From NCBI GenBank assembly GCA_946478985.1, contig CAMLDZ010000063.1, positions 1 through 16,405 of the forward strand: a stretch of 16,405 nucleotides of DNA, read 5' to 3'. The notes beneath the pieces were generated by a model. It did no database searches. It saw only the letters and a program-made list of their open reading frames with translations, and was not told where the DNA came from. Numbering within the stretch: position 1 is the first letter of the stretch; each line of letters starts with the position of its first letter. The translations under genes were made by a program, and so were the position numbers. The stretch is from an uncultured Solimonas sp. (GTDB lineage Bacteria; Pseudomonadota; Gammaproteobacteria; Nevskiales; Nevskiaceae). Below are positions 14,114 to 16,405 of this stretch, one piece after another.

Positions 14114-16405
14114 TTAGAACTTTGCGCGCAGCGTCACGCCCCAGGTGCGCGGATCGCCCGGCTGGCCGACGTAGAGACCGCTGCTGCCCGAGGCGGCGGA
14201 CAGCAGTTCGAAGTACTCCTTGTCGCTCAGGTTGCGGCCCCACAGCACCACTTCCCAGCCGCTGGCGGCGCGAAAGCCGGCACGCGCGTTGTACAGCGTG
14301 TAGCCGCCGACGTTGAGGTAGGCCGACTCGGTGGCGCTGGACGAGAAATCCGAACGCGAGCTGGCATCGCCGCCGACGAAGTAGTCGCCTTCACGGCCGA
14401 GCAGGCCACCGGTGACGGCGTACTCGCCGCCGAGCGAACCGGCCCACTTCGAGATGCCCGGCAGACGCGTGCCGGAAGCATCGACCACCTGCGTCAGCGG
14501 ATCGCTGCCGCCGCTGAGTTCCAGCGGCGACGGCGCGTCCTTGAACGACACGTACTTGCCGTCGGTGTAGGCCGCGGTCAGGAAGCTGCTGAAGCTGCCG
14601 AGACGGGCGTTGCCGTCGAACTCGACGCCGCGCACGCGGACCTTCTCGGCGTTGGCCAGATAACCGCGCAGCGCGCCGACCGCGTTGTTCTGCACCTGCG
14701 CCTGAAAGTCGTCGATCTCGGTGTTGAACAGCGCCAGGTTGGCGGTCACGCCCCGCAGCGGCTGGCTCTTGAAACCGACCTCGAAGTGATTGACGTCTTC
14801 CGGCTCCACGGTCGCGGCACTGATGGCGACATTGCCGTTGGCATCGGTCGGCAGCGCCGCGCTGTTCATGCCCACCGACTTGTAGCTCTTGGCGTAGGTC
14901 GCATAGGTGTTGAACGTGTCGGTGACGGTATAAGCCAGCGTCAACTGACCGGAGACATTGGTGTCGTCGACGTCGGCCTGGTAGGCCTGCGGCGACAGCA
15001 CGCCGCGCAGCAGCGTCAGCTCGGCCGCGGTCGGGTTTTCCGGGCCGCCGTAGACGGTGGCCTCGAAGTCCATCTTCTTCTTGTCGTAGTTGAAGCGCAG
15101 ACCCGGCAGCAGGCGCAGCCTGTCGGTGATCGCCCATTCCAGCTGACCGAACAGCGCGGCGCTCTCGGTATCGAAGTCGATGCGGGTGTTCTGGCCGTAG
15201 CCGTCGAGCAGATCGGCGCGATAGCCGTTGGCGCCGGGGTTGAGCAGGAAGCGCGCGGCAGCGGCGCCCTGCTCCTGCTTGTGCTCAGGTGCGGACTTGA
15301 TGTTCTGGTAGAAGCCGAACACGCCGACCACGTAGTTCAGCGACGGCGTGATGTCGCCGGTCAGGCGGATCTCCTGCGTGAACTGCTCCTGATCGGATGG
15401 CGCGGCGGAAATCGTCGTGATCGGCAGACCGAGAAAGTCGCGATCGTTGGACGGACGCCATTCCCAGAAACGCCAGGCGGTGATCGAGCTCAGCTGGCCG
15501 ATGCCGGTCTTGATGTCGGCGGTCAGCGAGGCGCCGCCCATGTCCTGCTGCGAGCGCCACGGCGTGTCGGAGTCGGTGAGGCGATCGAAGGGATCGGTGC
15601 TCGGCACCGTGTAGCCGAGATCGGCGGTGATCGCCGCGTACTGGCGGCTGGCCGAACGCAGCGTAGGCGCCACGCCGGCGTAAACCTGCGCATAGCCTTC
15701 GGGACGCTGGCGCGTGAAGTCGCCGGCCAGGGTCACCGCGACATCGTCGGACGCCGCGAACAGCAGCTGTCCGCGCAGGCCGAGGTTGCTGAGATCGTTG
15801 AGATCGTCCTGCGTGCTGACGTTGTAGAGAAAGCCGTCGCGCTGCGTGCCGGAGAACGACAGGCGGGCGGCGAGCTTGTCGCCGATCGGGCCAGTGATCG
15901 AGGCCTTGGACTGCACGAAGCCGTAGTTGCCGAACGACTGTTCGATCGTCGTCTCCGGTGTGAAGCTCGGCTTCTTGGTGGTGATGTTGATGGCACCGGC
16001 CGTGGTGTTCTTGCCGTACAGCGTGCCCTGCGGGCCGCGCAGGATTTCGATCTGCGAGACGTCGATGAAATCCAGCGTCGCCGCCGCCGGACGCGCGATG
16101 AACACGCCGTCGACGTAGAAGCCGACACCCGGTTCCAGACCATCGTTGGTCAGGCCGTACGGCGCACCCAGACCGCGGATGTTGATCGCCGAGTTGCGCG
16201 GATTGGTCGAGTAGAACTGCACCGTCGGCACCAGCTCCTTGAGGCGGTTGACGTTGAATGCGCCGGTCTGGTTGAGCAGGCTGTCGTCGACCACCGAGAT
16301 CGGAATCGGCACCTGCTGCGCGCTTTCCTCGCGACGACGCGCGGTGACGAAGATCTCCTCGACGCCGCTGCTGGCCTGCGGGGCCGCCTGCGCGACTTGC
16401 GTGGC
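14114..16405 (-). CDS. TonB-dependent outer-membrane receptor (5' end outside window)
   Basis: The visible part covers 763 codons and is open to the window edge, so the signal peptide and true start are missing. The first visible residues, ATQVAQAAPQASSGVEEIFV, are followed by TARRREE and look like a mature N-terminus with a TonB-box-like VEEIFVTA. A plug domain follows, with PISVVDDSLL, NIRGLGAPYG, VGFYVDGVFIARP and the conserved EILRGPQGTLYGKN, then AGAINI. The rest is an outer-membrane beta barrel ending in GVTLRAKF with C-terminal Phe, as needed for barrel assembly. Such receptors import siderophores, vitamins, sugars or other large solutes. The ligand cannot be told from sequence alone, and the ABC iron importer is about 9 kb away on the other strand. 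Confidence 0.93.
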   Translation of the reverse strand, partial: ATQVAQAAPQASSGVEEIFVTARRREESAQQVPIPISVVDDSLLNQTGAFNVNRLKELVPTVQFYSTNPRNSAINIRGLGAPYGLTNDGLEPGVGFYVDGVFIARPAAATLDFIDVSQIEILRGPQGTLYGKNTTAGAINITTKKPSFTPETTIEQSFGNYGFVQSKASITGPIGDKLAARLSFSGTQRDGFLYNVSTQDDLNDLSNLGLRGQLLFAASDDVAVTLAGDFTRQRPEGYAQVYAGVAPTLRSASRQYAAITADLGYTVPSTDPFDRLTDSDTPWRSQQDMGGASLTADIKTGIGQLSSITAWRFWEWRPSNDRDFLGLPITTISAAPSDQEQFTQEIRLTGDITPSLNYVVGVFGFYQNIKSAPEHKQEQGAAAARFLLNPGANGYRADLLDGYGQNTRIDFDTESAALFGQLEWAITDRLRLLPGLRFNYDKKKMDFEATVYGGPENPTAAELTLLRGVLSPQAYQADVDDTNVSGQLTLAYTVTDTFNTYATYAKSYKSVGMNSAALPTDANGNVAISAATVEPEDVNHFEVGFKSQPLRGVTANLALFNTEIDDFQAQVQNNAVGALRGYLANAEKVRVRGVEFDGNARLGSFSSFLTAAYTDGKYVSFKDAPSPLELSGGSDPLTQVVDASGTRLPGISKWAGSLGGEYAVTGGLLGREGDYFVGGDASSRSDFSSSATESAYLNVGGYTLYNARAGFRAASGWEVVLWGRNLSDKEYFELLSAASGSSGLYVGQPGDPRTWGVTLRAKF

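Overview
This window comes from a GC-rich, Gram-negative proteobacterial chromosome. A TonB-dependent receptor shows an outer membrane. A directly adjacent rpe and trpE with a Trp-rich leader peptide, and abundant small palindromic intergenic repeats, fit a gammaproteobacterium, perhaps near Nevskiales or Xanthomonadales. The taxonomic guess is inference from style and layout, not from a marker gene.

Region 1 (1-4723, plus strand) is an iron-siderophore type ABC import operon. It holds the C-terminal tail of a periplasmic binding protein, two FecCD-type permeases, a FecE-type ATPase and an MFS transporter; two of the junctions are 4-base ATGA overlaps. The operon is interrupted twice by palindromic repeat clusters: two 93%-identical copies plus a solo hairpin at 121-579, and one re-ordered, inverted copy at 2576-2673. 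Between the first two copies lies a diverged duplicate of the first codons of the first permease (366-419).

Region 2 (4731-10818) is a ureide-nitrogen catabolic locus. On the minus strand, in transcription order, are atzF (allophanate hydrolase), a second isochorismatase-fold hydrolase that is a candidate triuret hydrolase, an NCS2/AzgA-like permease, biuH (biuret hydrolase, with the Asp/Lys/Cys triad in place) and a small cupin. A divergent GntR/FCD regulator sits next to atzF. The proposed route is uptake by the permease, triuret to biuret, biuret to allophanate, then allophanate to ammonia and CO2. No cyanuric acid hydrolase is present. An identical 11-base word, TGTATGCAACA, lies in both control regions of this locus and is the probable GntR operator.

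Region 3 (10829-13970, minus strand) holds a stand-alone diiron metallo-beta-lactamase-fold protein, trpE, a previously unlisted 14-residue trp leader peptide ending Trp-Arg-Trp-Trp, and rpe.

Region 4 (14046-16405, minus strand) is a TonB-dependent receptor whose 5' end lies outside the window. It ends at a strong intrinsic terminator that separates it from rpe.

I saw no rRNA, tRNA, CRISPR array, transposase or integrase.
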